A stretch of DNA of 64,000 nt from Rotaria sordida (GCA_905250125.1 CAJNOL010000072.1:186001-250000); one strand, 5' to 3'; shown: positions 50,401 through 62,887, counted from the stretch's first letter. Notes: a model not told the origin generated them from the letters alone. A program made the numbers and translations.

Positions 50401-51195
50401 TTGTTTTCTTGCAGTTATACGTATACGTATAAATTGACCAACTTTTGTATCAACAATATATGCCGAAAAAACGGTTAATGGAAAAAATAAAAATGTTAAT
50501 GTTCCTTCCCATACTTCAATATAACCAGGAGAAATTTTAGCTACAATTGCCCATAACCATATATAAGCAAATATTGACCATGCTGTTGTAACAAAAAATA
50601 CACGTAAATGTCTTATACGACGAATTTCACCGGTTGGTATAGACATAATACATATAGCAATAATAACAAATAAATTAAATGCTGCTGAACCAACAATTGT
50701 ACCTGGACCAAGATCTCCACTTTGAAAATTTTTTCCAACAACTTCAATAATTGATAAAAGAATTTCAGGCGCTGATGAACCCAATGCCATCAATGTTAAA
50801 TTTGATACTGTTTCATTCCATATGGCTACAGTTGTTATTGATATTGAACCATCAGGATTTTTTTTTCGTATTTCACGTTTTTGTGATGTTATTACTTCAA
50901 TGGATGCCATAAAACGATCTGATATAACAGCAACACCAATAAATAAATAAACAAGTGCTAATAGATAAACAATAGCACGTGATATACGATCACCAATTGA
51001 TATATCTTCTTGAGGACGCCATAGAGGAATAATTAGACCATCATGTGTACAATTCGTACGAATTTTTGAGCATGTCTTAGACGCAGATAATAATGGTGAT
51101 GATACATTATATTGATTTAAAATTGTAGCTCCATGAATAAGACTAGTTGACGTAAATAAGATCACCAGTGGTGATAAGCGAGAAAAAGTATACAT
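47433..51195 (-). CDS. Na+/Ca2+ exchanger (NCX, SLC8 family)
   Basis: Ten exons on the minus strand (51195-50025, 49958-49572, 49513-49189, 48807-48692, 48632-48532, 48474-48378, 48301-48170, 48089-48004, 47945-47873, 47809-47433), all in phase, give 954 residues, the expected NCX length. It exports Ca2+ across the plasma membrane using the Na+ gradient. An N-terminal cleavable signal (MYTFSRLSPLVILFTS) is followed by helices with the alpha-1 repeat (LMALGSSAPEILLS, VGSAAFN), a large cytoplasmic loop with two Calx-beta Ca2+-sensor domains (GTATHGADYETAEGTL; SSGRDYITNMGEVIFENNE), then the alpha-2 repeat (VALGTSLPDTFASK, NVNGSNAVNVFLG). The loop holds an acidic DDDDD run. The frame opens with GTG at 51225, but the ATG at 51195 gives the typical signal peptide. 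A TTTAG acceptor-like site lies about 40 bp upstream. Confidence 0.96.
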
Positions 51196-52567
51196 TATGA
51201 ATGAGCCTCGACTACGGGAATGCACGGCTCACATCCTAAATATAAAAAAATAAATCATTAAAAATTATAATAATAATAATAATAATGATGATGATGATGA
51301 TGATGATGATGATAATGAGAAAGAAATAAAAATAGCACGACTTAAAATTAGAAAAAAAGAAATCTTTCTCCTTTGCTTGTCACTTTTTATAATATATCCA
51401 AAGAGGAAATATATTTTCATCCGAAACAACGACGACAACAACATCGTCAACGGTTAGAAAAAGGAAAAAAAAGAGGAAAACGAAGTAGATATAGAGAAAA
51501 GAAAATCTAGCCGGTGACAACGGTAGTAAGGGCAACAGATCGAGAATTCAATCGCTAAACATCATAAGCACTACTACTCCACTAACACTCAATTGATTCA
51601 ATTAGAGAAGCGCACACACGCAAACATATATATATATATATGATTCTGATTAAAATACACATAGTACTTACCTCTTCTTCTTTTCCCTCTTTCTGATTTT
51701 CTGCTTCTCTCGTGCTATGCTTGTCTATTATTCATTCACTCACTTATTAATGTTCATCTGGGATTATCTTGATGCCTACGCGTTCTCTTCTCTTCTTACA
51801 CTTGCTGTCGATTCAAACTCATATAGTATTGTCGATGAGGACACATTCAAACATAAGAGAAGAGACAAATAACTTTTGCCATCAATATAATACGATGAGA
51901 GAGAAAAGAGAGAATGAACACTCACACAAACTTATCGATAAAAAAAAATACAAAACTGATCGCATGCTGCTTATGTTTTCTAACTAATGTCATACAGAAC
52001 AACAAAAACAAGAAAAGTGATGTGTTTGTACTAGTAGCAATAGTAGAAACAACACACAAGTTATCTACCATATTGCCTACGAATGCTAAATTATAAGTTG
52101 ATGATGACGACAACAGAAACAACAACAACAACAACAACAAGGCAAAACAACGTCATCGATGATGATAATGATGATGGCAGTAGGCAGAAACAAAAAGCAG
52201 AAAGAAAGAGGGAAAGGATTTATATGTCTCCTATCTTGAATGTGTTTTCAAGGCACAGACCAGAGGCAAATAGAGGTATATACATAGTCGCGTTTTTTTT
52301 CCAAATGTCGGAATAATATCAATCGACAAGGGAAAAAAATTTCCTGCTGTTTCTACTACTGTCTTATGGTGGATTGTACACTAACATCTTATTTCCATAG
52401 CAAATAACGAGTATGATCTCTACGTCAGTCTAACATCAACGACAACAAACAAAATGCATAGCAATAGTAAAAGGAATGATCTTATCCATAGATATCGACA
52501 ACGACGATGAGAATAAGATGCTAAAGAGAGAAAGAAATAAAGGGGATGCTCTCGTTTTAGAGAATAG

Positions 52568-52592
52568 ACAGAGAGAGAGAGAGAGAGAGAGA
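52568..52592. repeat. (GA)n microsatellite
   Basis: Uninterrupted GA dinucleotide run; its complement-type partner, a CT run, lies about 150 bp downstream at 52739-52758, so the two could pair in a transcript. Confidence 0.9.
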
Positions 52593-53093
52593 GGGAACGA
52601 TAGCGAAGAGCAAAAAGAAAATTGTCGCCTTCAATCAATATTTGCTGCTTTCACGCATGCTGTGTGTCTTTTGCTACTACTGATGATGATGATTTTCAAA
52701 ATAATACTATGTAATGCAAAGAATTCTTGCTTTTGTCTTACTCTCTCTCTCTCTCTCTGCAGGGTGACAATAGTTTGGGATCGTCATTGTACGAACGATA
52801 GAACAATTTCCTTAGATATATGCTTGTGAAAGTAAAGGATGTTGAGGACACGCACGTCTTTCAACAATGAATAGATGAATTGCGACTTGACTTCGACATG
52901 TCGAAGGCAAAAGAGAAAAAAAAACCGATGAAATAGAGCTCAATTAACACATCCGCAGTCGAATAATTGTCAGTTATAGCTAGCTGTTTCTGAAAATTCT
53001 GGCATAGAATTTGGTATTTGTATAGTAATAAATAATGATGATGATCATCATCAATGAAGAAAACGAAAAAAAAAAGAAAGAAATATATATAGA

Positions 53094-53121
53094 GATAGAT
53101 AGATAGATAGATGGATAGATA
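53094..53121. repeat. (GATA)n microsatellite
   Basis: Seven or so tandem GATA units with one variant unit. Confidence 0.85.
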
Positions 53122-55136
53122 TACTAATCGAGAGAGATTTCAAGAATATTTAAGATTTCTCACACATAGATTGTAATAGTTCAAACCGTTGATGATCGAT
53201 CCATCATTTATTTGGAAGACAGGTTCTTGTTTGATTCATATATTAGTCCTTGTCGAAAAATTTGTCTTCTCGGCTCATTACTTGTTAACGTCTATATACA
53301 GATAGAAATCAAATCCACTGTTACGATGTGTCTCTCTCTCTCTCTCTCTCTTACATTGTATATGTATATACGCACGAAGGTTGTTTGTAGTGTGCCTCTA
53401 GTAATATTATTGTCATTCTTTTTCTTGTACTCTTTCTCTCATTGCATGTTGGTTTTCTTCTGCTTCGTCTTTTTCTTGTTCGTCTCTCTTACTAGTAAGA
53501 AGTAATAAGCAACAACATCGTCAAGACCTCCTTCTGTGTTATTGCTTACGATCAATCGATTGTAATGCTCGACTAATTTTCTGAGATGGGCAAACAAATA
53601 GAGAAATCGACATTTGATAATCAACAAATATATCTAAAGACATTAAATGAATGACATAACAATAGAAATAAGATGAGAAAAATGGAATAGAACATTTATA
53701 TTGATTACTGTAATCTGTTTAGGCAATTGATTCGTGATAAGTTCACGTTGGTTTCTCATTTCAAGAAAATGCCATTGAAAAAAGAAATTAATTAACAGAT
53801 AGATAACAACATTTTCTATTGCCGTTTAAAAATTATCAATCTTAAAGAAAAGATCATAGAATATTTGTTACTTTAATCAATTTTCTTTTTCTCAAGAGAT
53901 GTCCAAAAAAAAAAAGAAAGAATACTTATTTTATTTTATTTTTATCAAGAGTAAAATTTGTTTATGTTATCAAATTTACACTAGAGAATTTTTATGCTTT
54001 CATAATCCTCAACTAATCTTTTTATACGCATGACATAAAAACTCTCTTTCTCTTCAATAAAATAGTTCTAGCTTTTAATCATCTTTTCTTCTTCTAGATT
54101 GATATTAATTTGATATCTTCAAGGTTTTTGAGCTTATTTAAGATATTGATGAGATATATCATCATTGTCGACAGTTGTAACATACTAGTAGCCTCTATAT
54201 GTCCATTGTCAATGTCATACAAATACTTGCAAAAAAATGCTCCATTGCCAATAACAATTGTATTTGTGTCGACATATGACTTTTTTTTTATCATCAGTCA
54301 ATCACTAAATATATTTATTTTTGATATATATATATATTCAAGACAGAACAATAAAAACGAAAATAAATATTAAATTAAATAGTCAAATCAAGATTTGATT
54401 AATAACACAAATAGATACATAACTTTAAACCTATTCAAAAAAGAAAAACTTGATTTTCAATAATTGAATTATCTATTTATATGTATACATATATGTATAT
54501 ATATATGAGCCCTTTTTTTCTAGCATTTTCCATGTTTTGTTTTGAGCATACATTAATGAAAATGATCCCATATATCATTGTATTTCTTTGCTTAATGAAG
54601 ATAGAAATTTACCGCAAGAATGATTAAAGATTTAATGCATTCTATGAATAGATTAATACTTAGATGGTTCTTTTTATTTTATTAGAAAGGAGAGGAAATT
54701 GTGCTCTATAGCACTTCTTTTTTTACTTCCATAAATCGACCAAGAATAAAGTCTATTCTTTTTCTGTTTGGATTTATTCATGCGACAAGAAATCAATTAT
54801 CGAATGACGAAAATAAAATTATCGTGAAGTGGAAATATCTGAAAATAACAATTTTGTTTTAATCCTTTATTCATGTACTAATTAAAAGATTAATTTATGA
54901 AGGATTTTGACTATCAAAAAATATCATAGGCTTAAGATTTATCTTTTTGATAAATCTAAATAATTAATATATACTCGTAGACGAAGTTGCAATTTTCAAT
55001 TAGTATAATTAATGTTCTTATTGATGGATAGACATATTCGATAAAAACAATTCTGGAACAAAAAGAAACGTTATTTTGTATTTACACATGTTTGTAAACA
55101 AAGAAAAAAACAAAATTGTTTTTTCTAATTGATTAA

Positions 55137-55386
55137 CCCTTTGACAGCGAAGCCGATAACTTTATAGTTTCAAAATATGATGAGAGGACGAAGCCGAAAT
55201 ATTAAAAAAACACGTCTTTTCAATATTTGTTGTGTCCTGATATAGATGCCACTGATAACAACATTGCATCTTTAAATCAAGTCTAAGTACAAAAATTATG
55301 ATCGCCAATAATTTTCAACGTATACTATGTTAACAAGAGATTTTTACTTTATATGTTATTAAAAAAAAAAGTCGACCGTCAAAGGA
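55137..55386. mobile_element. piggyBac-type MITE, 250 bp
   Basis: Flanked on both sides by TTAA (55133-55136 and 55387-55390), the invariant target-site duplication of piggyBac elements. The left end begins CCCTTTGACAGCG; the right end, read on the other strand, begins TCCTTTGACGGTCG, so the terminal inverted repeats match at about 11 of 13 positions. piggyBac ends typically start CCC. There is no ORF inside, so it is a non-autonomous miniature element that would need a transposase from elsewhere. Inner sequence is unrelated to the nearby genes. Confidence 0.75.
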
Positions 55387-55390
55387 TTAA

Positions 55391-56112
55391 ACTGAGATAA
55401 TTGCACAAGCAAAATGATTACATCAAACTACAACGAGATATTTTTGATTATCATATCCAATCTGTCATTAAAAAAAATATATCATTATATAACGATTATA
55501 CTATAGAATCCATAGGAAACGACTAAGTCTTTCTATTTATCGTAAAACAAAAAAAAAACTTAATTTCAAATTATAATAATAAAATTAAATTGAAAATAAT
55601 AGACTACAAATAAACTCTTTCAAGCGCTATCATATAAAGTCGTATTATATTTATATACTTCCATATGATGTTTTCTTTCTTTTAAAGAAAAGGATGTGCC
55701 ACAATTGGTGTTTATTATAAGATAATAATATAATGTACATAGCGATCGGCAAATGGCATCAATCTATATTCTATATAAAATACATATTATCGATAATGAC
55801 ATCCACTGAATATGTATATACGTATGCATAGAACAAGATATATGAATTTCATTCAAATAGATATTTTTTTAATGTGAATTATCTAGAAAAACTACTTGGA
55901 ATCATATAGTGATTATCATTCAAAACAGATTAAGATGTTTTTTTTAGATATAAATTATATAGTTAACTTCGATATCGATGAAAATATTGTCTAAACATAT
56001 GATGATGTTTTTATCGACATAATAGAAGAATAAACAAAAGTGACATCCTCGATGACATTTCTTTGTATGACGTAGATATCAAGTTCTTTCTTTTTTTTAT
56101 TTGAAATAAAAA
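55391..56112. other. Intergenic between the MITE and TMEM26-like 3' end
   Basis: AT-rich, nothing recognised. Confidence 0.5.
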
Positions 56113-58427
56113 TTAAACATTAACATCATTAGTATTAGTATTAGTATTATTCTTATTAACATCATCATTATTATTATTATTATTATCATTATTATTATTA
56201 TTATTATTATTATTAATATTATCGTTCTCTTCATTTTCTGAACAATTTTCAGTTTTATTTATTGTTCTACCATTAGCATTAGTTTCAATAATTTGTATTA
56301 ATTTTCTATGTTGATGTCTATAATGTTGTCGTTCTTCTGATATTGTTGTTGCTAAAATAACTGTTATACGGTACCATTGAAGTATAATAATAAGACCATT
56401 TTTTGATGTAAAAAATACAGTTGAATATGAGAATATACGATAATGAAATAAAAGTATTGCACGAAATGTAAAAAATGGTATATCTTGAAGAAATAATGAC
56501 ATTAACATTCCCCAAAAATCTGATGGACTACAAAGAAATCGTCGTTCTTGTTCTTGTTCTTGTTTTAAAATTAGACGATTCTGTCGACCACGTGATACAG
56601 TAAATGCAAGACAAAATTGTAATAAACTTAATGTCCAAAAAAGTAAAACTAAAATACTTAATGTTATATTTGTTCGAACCTTCAATTAATAAAAAAAAAA
56701 AAAAACGTTAGTTTTAAATACGTTTATTTAGTTCAATTCATACTTTTTTCTCCTTAAATACTTCAAAAAATTCAACTATATCAGCAGCAATACCAATATA
56801 AACCTATGAAAAAATAAAAGAAAAAAAAAACAAGGAATTCATATTTGATCATAATTATTGTTCTTTTTCTTTTGTTTACTAATAATAATTGTGAAAGTTC
56901 TTCACGAGTTAATTCACCTTTTGGTAACAACCAACGACTTAGAATAAGTACAAGTAAAGTCGTTTGTTCAATAATCATATGCCAATCTGCTATTGATAAA
57001 TGTGTATTTAACTAAAAAATAGTCAATAAGATTTTCTTAGATAGTAGAAATGGTTTTCCATTCGAAGAGTTTTAATCAAATTCATATTATCTCTTATCTG
57101 ATTTCCATTTTGTTCTAACAAATAATTGAATTATTCTATGATTAATTCTTTTATAAGAACGGAAATGATGTTTATAGAAAATATTTTATGATCATATGAA
57201 CTATGTTTCTTTCTTACTAAACTAATCTATATTTTCTTAATCATTCTTGAAGGAAATCAACGAGATAGTCACACAACCATAATTTTACTATTAATAATTC
57301 AGTCAGCAGTGTCACATTGAATAGCAAATAAACGGAAACCATTCTGGCAGGAAATAATGGCCTCTATCATCGCTGTATTATATGGAGCTAGCAAGCGATG
57401 CAAAAAATTTGCCAGTTTATATTTGTAAAGCAACTAAAACCTTTCAATTTGATTAAGCTAATCACTGTTTGAAAGGCTTTTTTTGTCGTGGAATAAAAGA
57501 ATTTCTCAATAAATGACTAAGAAAGTTGAATTCCTCTTGAAAATAATCAAAAACAAAAACGATCTTCCTATCGTTGTCGTCACTAAAAATCATCATGAAT
57601 TGATTTTTAAAATAGATTTTACTTTTGACATAAATTCTTGTGGTGTTTTGAGAAATTTTTCCAATGTTAAGTCCTCTGTCTTCGTTATTGGTAATACTGT
57701 TGAATTAATATGTTTTTTCTTAGCTGCTAGTGCACGTTGATTTATCATTAATTTTTCTTTTGAATCACTAATATCTCCATCAAAATCAACTCTATATCGA
57801 TTAGCTAAAGATTTAAATTCAAATCGACGTTGATTTTTTAATGACATTTTTGTTTGATTTGATAGTAGTAATGATGAACGAAAACTATAATTTAATTCTA
57901 ATAACCATATACAAGGTACAATGGCAATTAAATAAGCAAATGCTGATGAACAAAACCTTTTGTTTAAAAAAAAAAAATCAATAAAAATAAAAAGACAAAC
58001 ATGTTTTCTTTACCATTTATTTTCATATCCTTTTCGTCTATAAACCATTACATAAGTTTCAATAAGAAGAAAAATAAGTAATAAAAGTAAATACCAATAA
58101 TAAACTTGTTTTGTTTCTTCGACAAGACGCCAAACAGTAACTATAGTTGAAAGAATAAATATAATACGAACAAATATTGCTTGAATAATTGTACATGATT
58201 CTTCAATTAATTGTATTAAATGTTGACAACGTTGAGAAGTTTTTATTTTATTTGCTAATGAATATCGATTTGAATCTGTCGATAAAGAAAGACTTGATCC
58301 ATGATGATATTCATAAATATTTTTTTGCTAAAAAAAAAATAACTAAAATTTTTCTTTTTAATTAAAAATAATTCCTACTTACTAATATATCAATACTATG
58401 ACGAACACGTCCCAATGGAACAAGCAT
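56113..58427 (-). CDS. TMEM26: TMEM26-family multi-pass membrane protein
   Basis: Six exons (58427-58383, 58327-58014, 57956-57623, 57011-56880, 56803-56744, 56679-56113), in phase, give 483 residues versus 368 in human TMEM26. Matching stretches in order: TVWRLVEETKQVYYWYLLLLLIFLLIET, an Arg/Lys-Gly-Tyr-x-x-Lys-Trp turn, AYLIAIVPCIWLLEL, LVLILSRWLLPKGELTREELSQLLL, IGIAADIVEFFE, WTLSLLQFCLAFTV, SDFWGMLMSLFLQDIPFFTFRAILL and a KNGLIIILQWYR segment. About eight hydrophobic helices are visible. Molecular function is unknown; mammalian TMEM26 is a plasma-membrane marker of beige fat cells. The C-terminal about 45 residues are an Asn/Asp-rich low-complexity tail from ATT-type repeats, and the loop after helix 3 is long and Lys-rich; both are extra to the vertebrate protein. 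Confidence 0.88.
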
Positions 58428-59084
58428 TTTGATTTTTTTTTTTGGATAATCAACTATTCAAATATCTAATCGATCTACATTTTTTTTTTATGTTTTCTTC
58501 TCAGCATGAGAATATTTATTTTTGAAAACATTTATTCAGCATAAGAAAAAGACACAGTAGGATATAACCAGAAATTCATTAGAAGATTAAAAAAAATTAT
58601 TAGTTGTTAGCTGTTTTTCTTTTGTTCTTATATAATAATAGATTTCATTTATTATTTATTAGATCAAATAAATTCAAGTGATAAAACAACAACAACAAAA
58701 AAATAAAGTCGAACAACAATATCTAAATTGCGAACAATAATGAAGCCAATTATCAGAAAACAGTTTATCAAATTATGCTATTTTCATTTGTATTAGATTT
58801 CTAAATTGTGATCATGTTGATTACAAGTTCTGTTCTATTGATAATATAAGAGCGAAACCATGTCGCACTATTGCCAATCAGAGAATGGCTAATCAGTTAA
58901 GTTTCAAACTATCGACAGTTTTTATTCCATTCAAATTACATGGATACAAAGTAAAAGTCATATTATATTTTAAACTATGAATACAAATTTTACTTTCTCC
59001 ACACATGAAAAGGCCATTTTATACAATAATTATTTATATAGATTAAGACGTGACAATTAGAACGATTCACGAGGGACGGTTCCC
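58428..59084. other. Intergenic upstream of the TMEM26-like gene
   Basis: AT-rich, with a short (AAC)n run near 58687. No gene recognised. Confidence 0.5.
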
Positions 59085-59685
59085 AACTGATCAATGCCAT
59101 TTTCAATGATATTTTATCTATATGTTGGGAACAGTATTTTAAGAAAAATCCTAAGAGGATTTGTGCCCATGGATCTTCCTTCGAAGGTTATGATTATTTT
59201 ACTGATTTTTCCATCTAATACAAGGTATGTAGAGAAGAATTGAACAACGGAATTTCAATCTGAATTTTTGCTCATATGTAGTTCTTGTGATCATTATAAT
59301 ACTCTAAAAGTTTCAGTGGAAAAAACTGTTTTCCTTCTGGAGATATTGATTCTTAAAAACTTGTCTTATTATCTATAAAGTTCTGAAAGATTGACTTTTT
59401 TAAAAATTGAATATCTTCAAAAGAAATCATCTTTTTTTCTACTCAAACTTTTAGAGCGTTATAACGACCACAAGAACTACATATGAACAAAATTTCAGAT
59501 TGAAATTCCGTTGTTCGATTTTTCTCTATATACCTTGTATTAGGTGGAAAAATCCGTAAAGTGATCATAACCTTCGAAGAAAGACCCATGAGCACAAACC
59601 TTCTTGGAATACTGTTCCCAACATATAGACAAAATATCATTGAAAACGGCGTGAATCAGTTGGAGACCTTCCGTCATCAGTCATT
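59085..59685. repeat. Imperfect inverted repeat I (long hairpin, short loop)
   Basis: About 59085-59345 pairs with the reverse complement of about 59400-59685, leaving a loop of about 50 bp. Blocks in mirrored order include tgttgggaacagtatt, ccttcgaaggttatgat, caacggaatttcaatctga and catatgtagttcttgtg. Arms of about 260 bp with small indels make it one of the best foldbacks in the window. Confidence 0.9.
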
Positions 59686-61160
59686 TATGTCTAAAGTTTC
59701 AAATCTTGTTTTCGTGCGATTACTTAAAAAATAATGTAGTTATCAAATCATAATCCTGATCACAAACAATCAGAAAATGTTCAAACTATATTATCCAGTC
59801 TGAAACAAGGACTGAACATAGGTCAGAGTGAAAGTTCAGAAACAACCCACATTCGAACACTTTTCTGTTCATTGATTTCATTTTTGTTCGCAATTTGAAA
59901 GCTACGAAAAGAATGTTCATTCAGCTCAGTTTGACATAAATTTTTTATTTACGATTATTTAGTTTCCATTTGACTGTGATAACCAACGCAACATAATATC
60001 TGCAAAATAGTTTGTTAGTAAACGTTGATTCCTGTCTTAAAACAAATCTAAAGTTTAAAATTGATGCTGAACAAGTTTATGTCCAAAATAATGATAATCT
60101 TATAAATTCGTCGTTGAAATATATGGCCTCTCTGTTTTTTTTCCAAGTATTATCATTTAAATTGCTTATACAATTTTTTTTTGTAATAAAAATCGAAAAT
60201 CTAATTTTTCATTTTCTTGAGACTCCTAAAATTGAATCTTTATCTTTCAAAAACGTTTTTTTTTCGTTTAACATGACATTTGAAGTGAGTAGTTCGTCTT
60301 TCTGAAAATTTAAAAAACATCACTTGTCTTTATTTTTTTTGTAAAGCTGCTATTGTATTTAACCATTTGATAAGTTGATGCCCTTTTCAAATAATTCAGT
60401 ATACATATCCTAAAGTATGATATGAAAAATGAAACAAGATCAAAATGATTTCATACGACATTGGTTTTGTTATATGAAAAATTTTGATTGGTGAATTGAT
60501 GAATAATTTGTTTTATTGACTGAGAGTTAAACATCTTATTTGTTCAAGAACCATTAAAATGATAAAGAATTTTTAATCTAAACATTTGAAACTTAGCTCA
60601 AAACATAATTTATTTTTTCAAAAAAATTTATTATTCAATAATTTATTGATTACAAATGAACTAAAATATTATTTGATTACCTTTTATGGTTCTCATAATG
60701 ATCTGTCGTGGTGAAACATACGCACAGAAAGGAGTAGATAAATCAATAAAATTCTATTTGAAGAAAAAAAGTAAATAAAAACAAAAATTAACTTATGATG
60801 ATTTCTGCTTTTTTTTTCCTTTTTGAATATTTGTATTTAATGGTGCCAATTGACATAAACGTTTGACTTAATCCGCAAAATTTAAAAGAAAAAAGAAAAC
60901 AAAGAAAAAACAGAATTCATGATATATGTGTTTACCATACATAACTCATTCGTCTGGATTTGATAATAATAATAATCTTTGTTCAGGCACATTGCCTATA
61001 TATATATAGATATATACATACATACACATATTTTTTCAGACTGCTTTATTAAACACTACAACATATCTGATAAAGTTACGAAGAAAAAATTAAAACAAAA
61101 ACAAGAAAGTTCATTCACCGAATGATAGAAATGTTTGCTTTGTTAAATTGACTTACACAA
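59686..61160. other. Intergenic / possible 3' exons of the gene at 61696
   Basis: AT-rich. The ORF at 60012-60305 (+) is not protein-like. Splice-bounded minus-strand open segments near 61000-60947 and 60875-60800 could be further exons of the gene starting at 61696, but frames are ambiguous. Confidence 0.4.
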
Positions 61161-61696
61161 GGAAGACAATAATTGGTATATTTTGTTCATTGTCATCACT
61201 AAAGTTCATATGTTATAAAACCGAAGTGTCCAAAAGAAAAAAAAATGTATTTTTTTTTTGTTTTCTTTCAATACCTGGATGTTACTTTAACAGAATTGAG
61301 TTCACGAAGAAATTGTAATACATCATTATCATTTTTTATATCATAACATTTATCCATAAGACTTGTAGATTTTTTAATTATTGGTTGAATTTCATGATCA
61401 TCAGATGATAATTTTCGTTTGTTGGTATCGATTGTTGAAAGTGGTGATAATGAACATTTATATGTTTGATTAGTAGAAGAAGAAGAAGAATATGAACAAT
61501 CAGAATCTAATAAATCACATACAAGTGTATATGTTCGTTTAAGTAAAACTTGTTTATATAAAACTTGTGAACGTTCTCGACGAAGTTGTTTTTGTTTTGT
61601 TGTTGTTAATTCAAGAATATTTTGAGCTTCAGAATAATCAATACGTGAAACAAGTGGATTTGAAGAAAATGATAAGCATTCATTTTGTCGAGGCAT
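61161..61696 (-). CDS. Uncharacterised intracellular protein (3' end uncertain)
   Basis: The first exon runs from ATG at 61696 to a donor near 61276, encoding about 140 residues. It contains a Gln/Arg-rich helix (TTTKQKQLRRERSQVLYKQVL, about residues 32-52) followed by a Ser-rich loop and an NKRKLSSDDHE basic/acidic segment that could serve nuclear import. A second short exon, about 61161-61205 reading SDDNEQNIPIIVFL, fits the phase. The continuation after it is ambiguous, with at least two possible third exons ending within a few codons. I do not recognise the family. It is divergently arranged with the DNAJB9-like gene, 524 bp apart. Confidence 0.6.
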
Positions 61697-62220
61697 TGTT
61701 GGTTTTTTTTTGTCTTTATTCTTGTAATTTTATCAAGCAATGTTAGACAGAAGAATTTAACATAGCAACTATTGCGCGTTGTGAAATAATTATTTATTGA
61801 CTTGAATAAAATACATCGACATGGAGGATAATTGATCAATATGGCGATATTGAATTTTTTCTTATTAGAATAATGATAAATAAAGTTTTTAAAATTATTT
61901 TAAAATCTATTTTTATATAAATTTATTTGAAAATTTCCAGATTTTGCTTTTTTTTTAGCGACATCTATAGAATTGAATCTTTCTTACAACAGAATTGTTT
62001 TTTTTCAGTGAACATTCACTTTTCTTTTTTAGTGAATATTACTTGTGAGAGTTGAATAGAAATAGTTTCATTGAATATTTTAGAACCAATAGTTAAGAGC
62101 AACATCAGCCGGTGTTTTTACGAATAATTAAGCATTGGATATCAAAATGAAATATCGGTCGTTTGTATATATATTGCTATCATTCTTTCATAAAATTGTG
62201 GTCGACAATCATACAAAAGA

Positions 62221-62887
62221 ATGAATAGTAGCATATGGATACAACTTGTTACACTAATTGTTTGTATAATAATAGTTGCATGTAAAGATTATTATGAGAT
62301 ATTAGGCGTAAAACGAGATGCTAGTGATAAAGAAATTAAACGACGTTTTCGTCAATTAGGTATGAAAATACCATTTTTTAGAAAATGTTTTTCTTTGGTA
62401 AAAATATTTTATTTAATTTTTAGCTTTAAAATATCATCCAGATAAAAATAAAGATCCAAAAGCTGAAGACAAATTTCGTTCCATAGCTGAAGCATATGAT
62501 ATATTAAATGATCCAACTAAACGTGAACAATATGATTGGCACGGTCATGAATCATTTACATCATCAAATTCAAATCATTATTCAAATTTTCATTTTAATA
62601 TGAATGATTTTTTTCAACATTTTGATTCAGACTCATCTGATTTTTATCAAGCTGATCATAATCATTTTGGTTTCAATTTTGATTCATTGTTTGATAATGA
62701 AGATGATAGTTATGAAACAGATTATTATTCTAATGGAAATTATTTTGATTTTGGTGATTTTGGTAGTGATTTATTTGATAGAAGTGATAATATGTATGTT
62801 CACACATCGGATTCTTCTCAACGACATTGTCGAACGTATACAACAAGACAAGGAAATACAGTATCGACCGTAACAGAGTGTTCTTAA
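62221..62887 (+). CDS. DNAJB9: ER J-domain co-chaperone, DNAJB9/ERdj4-like
   Basis: Two exons, 62221-62359 and 62424-62887, give 200 residues (human DNAJB9 has 223). A hydrophobic signal sequence ([17 protein letters not shown]) is followed by a J domain: [24 protein letters not shown], then [18 protein letters not shown] with the essential HPD, and [13 protein letters not shown]. The middle is rich in Phe, Asp, Ser and Asn, like the FDDLF region of ERdj4. The C-terminus, [21 protein letters not shown], aligns with the conserved end KHCRTVTQRRGN of vertebrate DNAJB9. The protein should stimulate the BiP ATPase in the ER lumen and take part in degradation of misfolded proteins and restraint of IRE1 signalling; that role is inferred from the family. 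Confidence 0.93.

Larger units (their letters stand above)
51196..55136. other. Microsatellite-rich intergenic DNA upstream of NCX
   Basis: No supported gene. It is marked by many simple repeats: (AAT)n then (GAT)n at about 51270-51315, (TA)n near 51630, (CAA)n near 52120-52140, (GA)n at about 52568-52592, (CT)n at about 52739-52758, (GATA)n at about 53094-53121 and (CT)n at about 53331-53352. ORFs across these repeats are low-complexity artefacts. NCX promoter and 5' UTR sequences are presumably in the proximal part. Confidence 0.7.

Noticed and set aside
51196-51225. Longer NCX N-terminus starting at 51225
   Set aside because: The codon there is GTG; the ATG at 51195 yields the expected signal peptide.
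52083-52829. ORFs across GA/CT and CAA repeats
   Set aside because: Translated microsatellites.
56150-56220. Trinucleotide repeat resembling an array such as CRISPR
   Set aside because: Simple ATT/ATC repeats without spacers, and it is coding (Asn-rich tail of the TMEM26-like protein).
60012-60305. 97-codon ORF
   Set aside because: Phe-rich low-complexity translation of T-runs; no domain.
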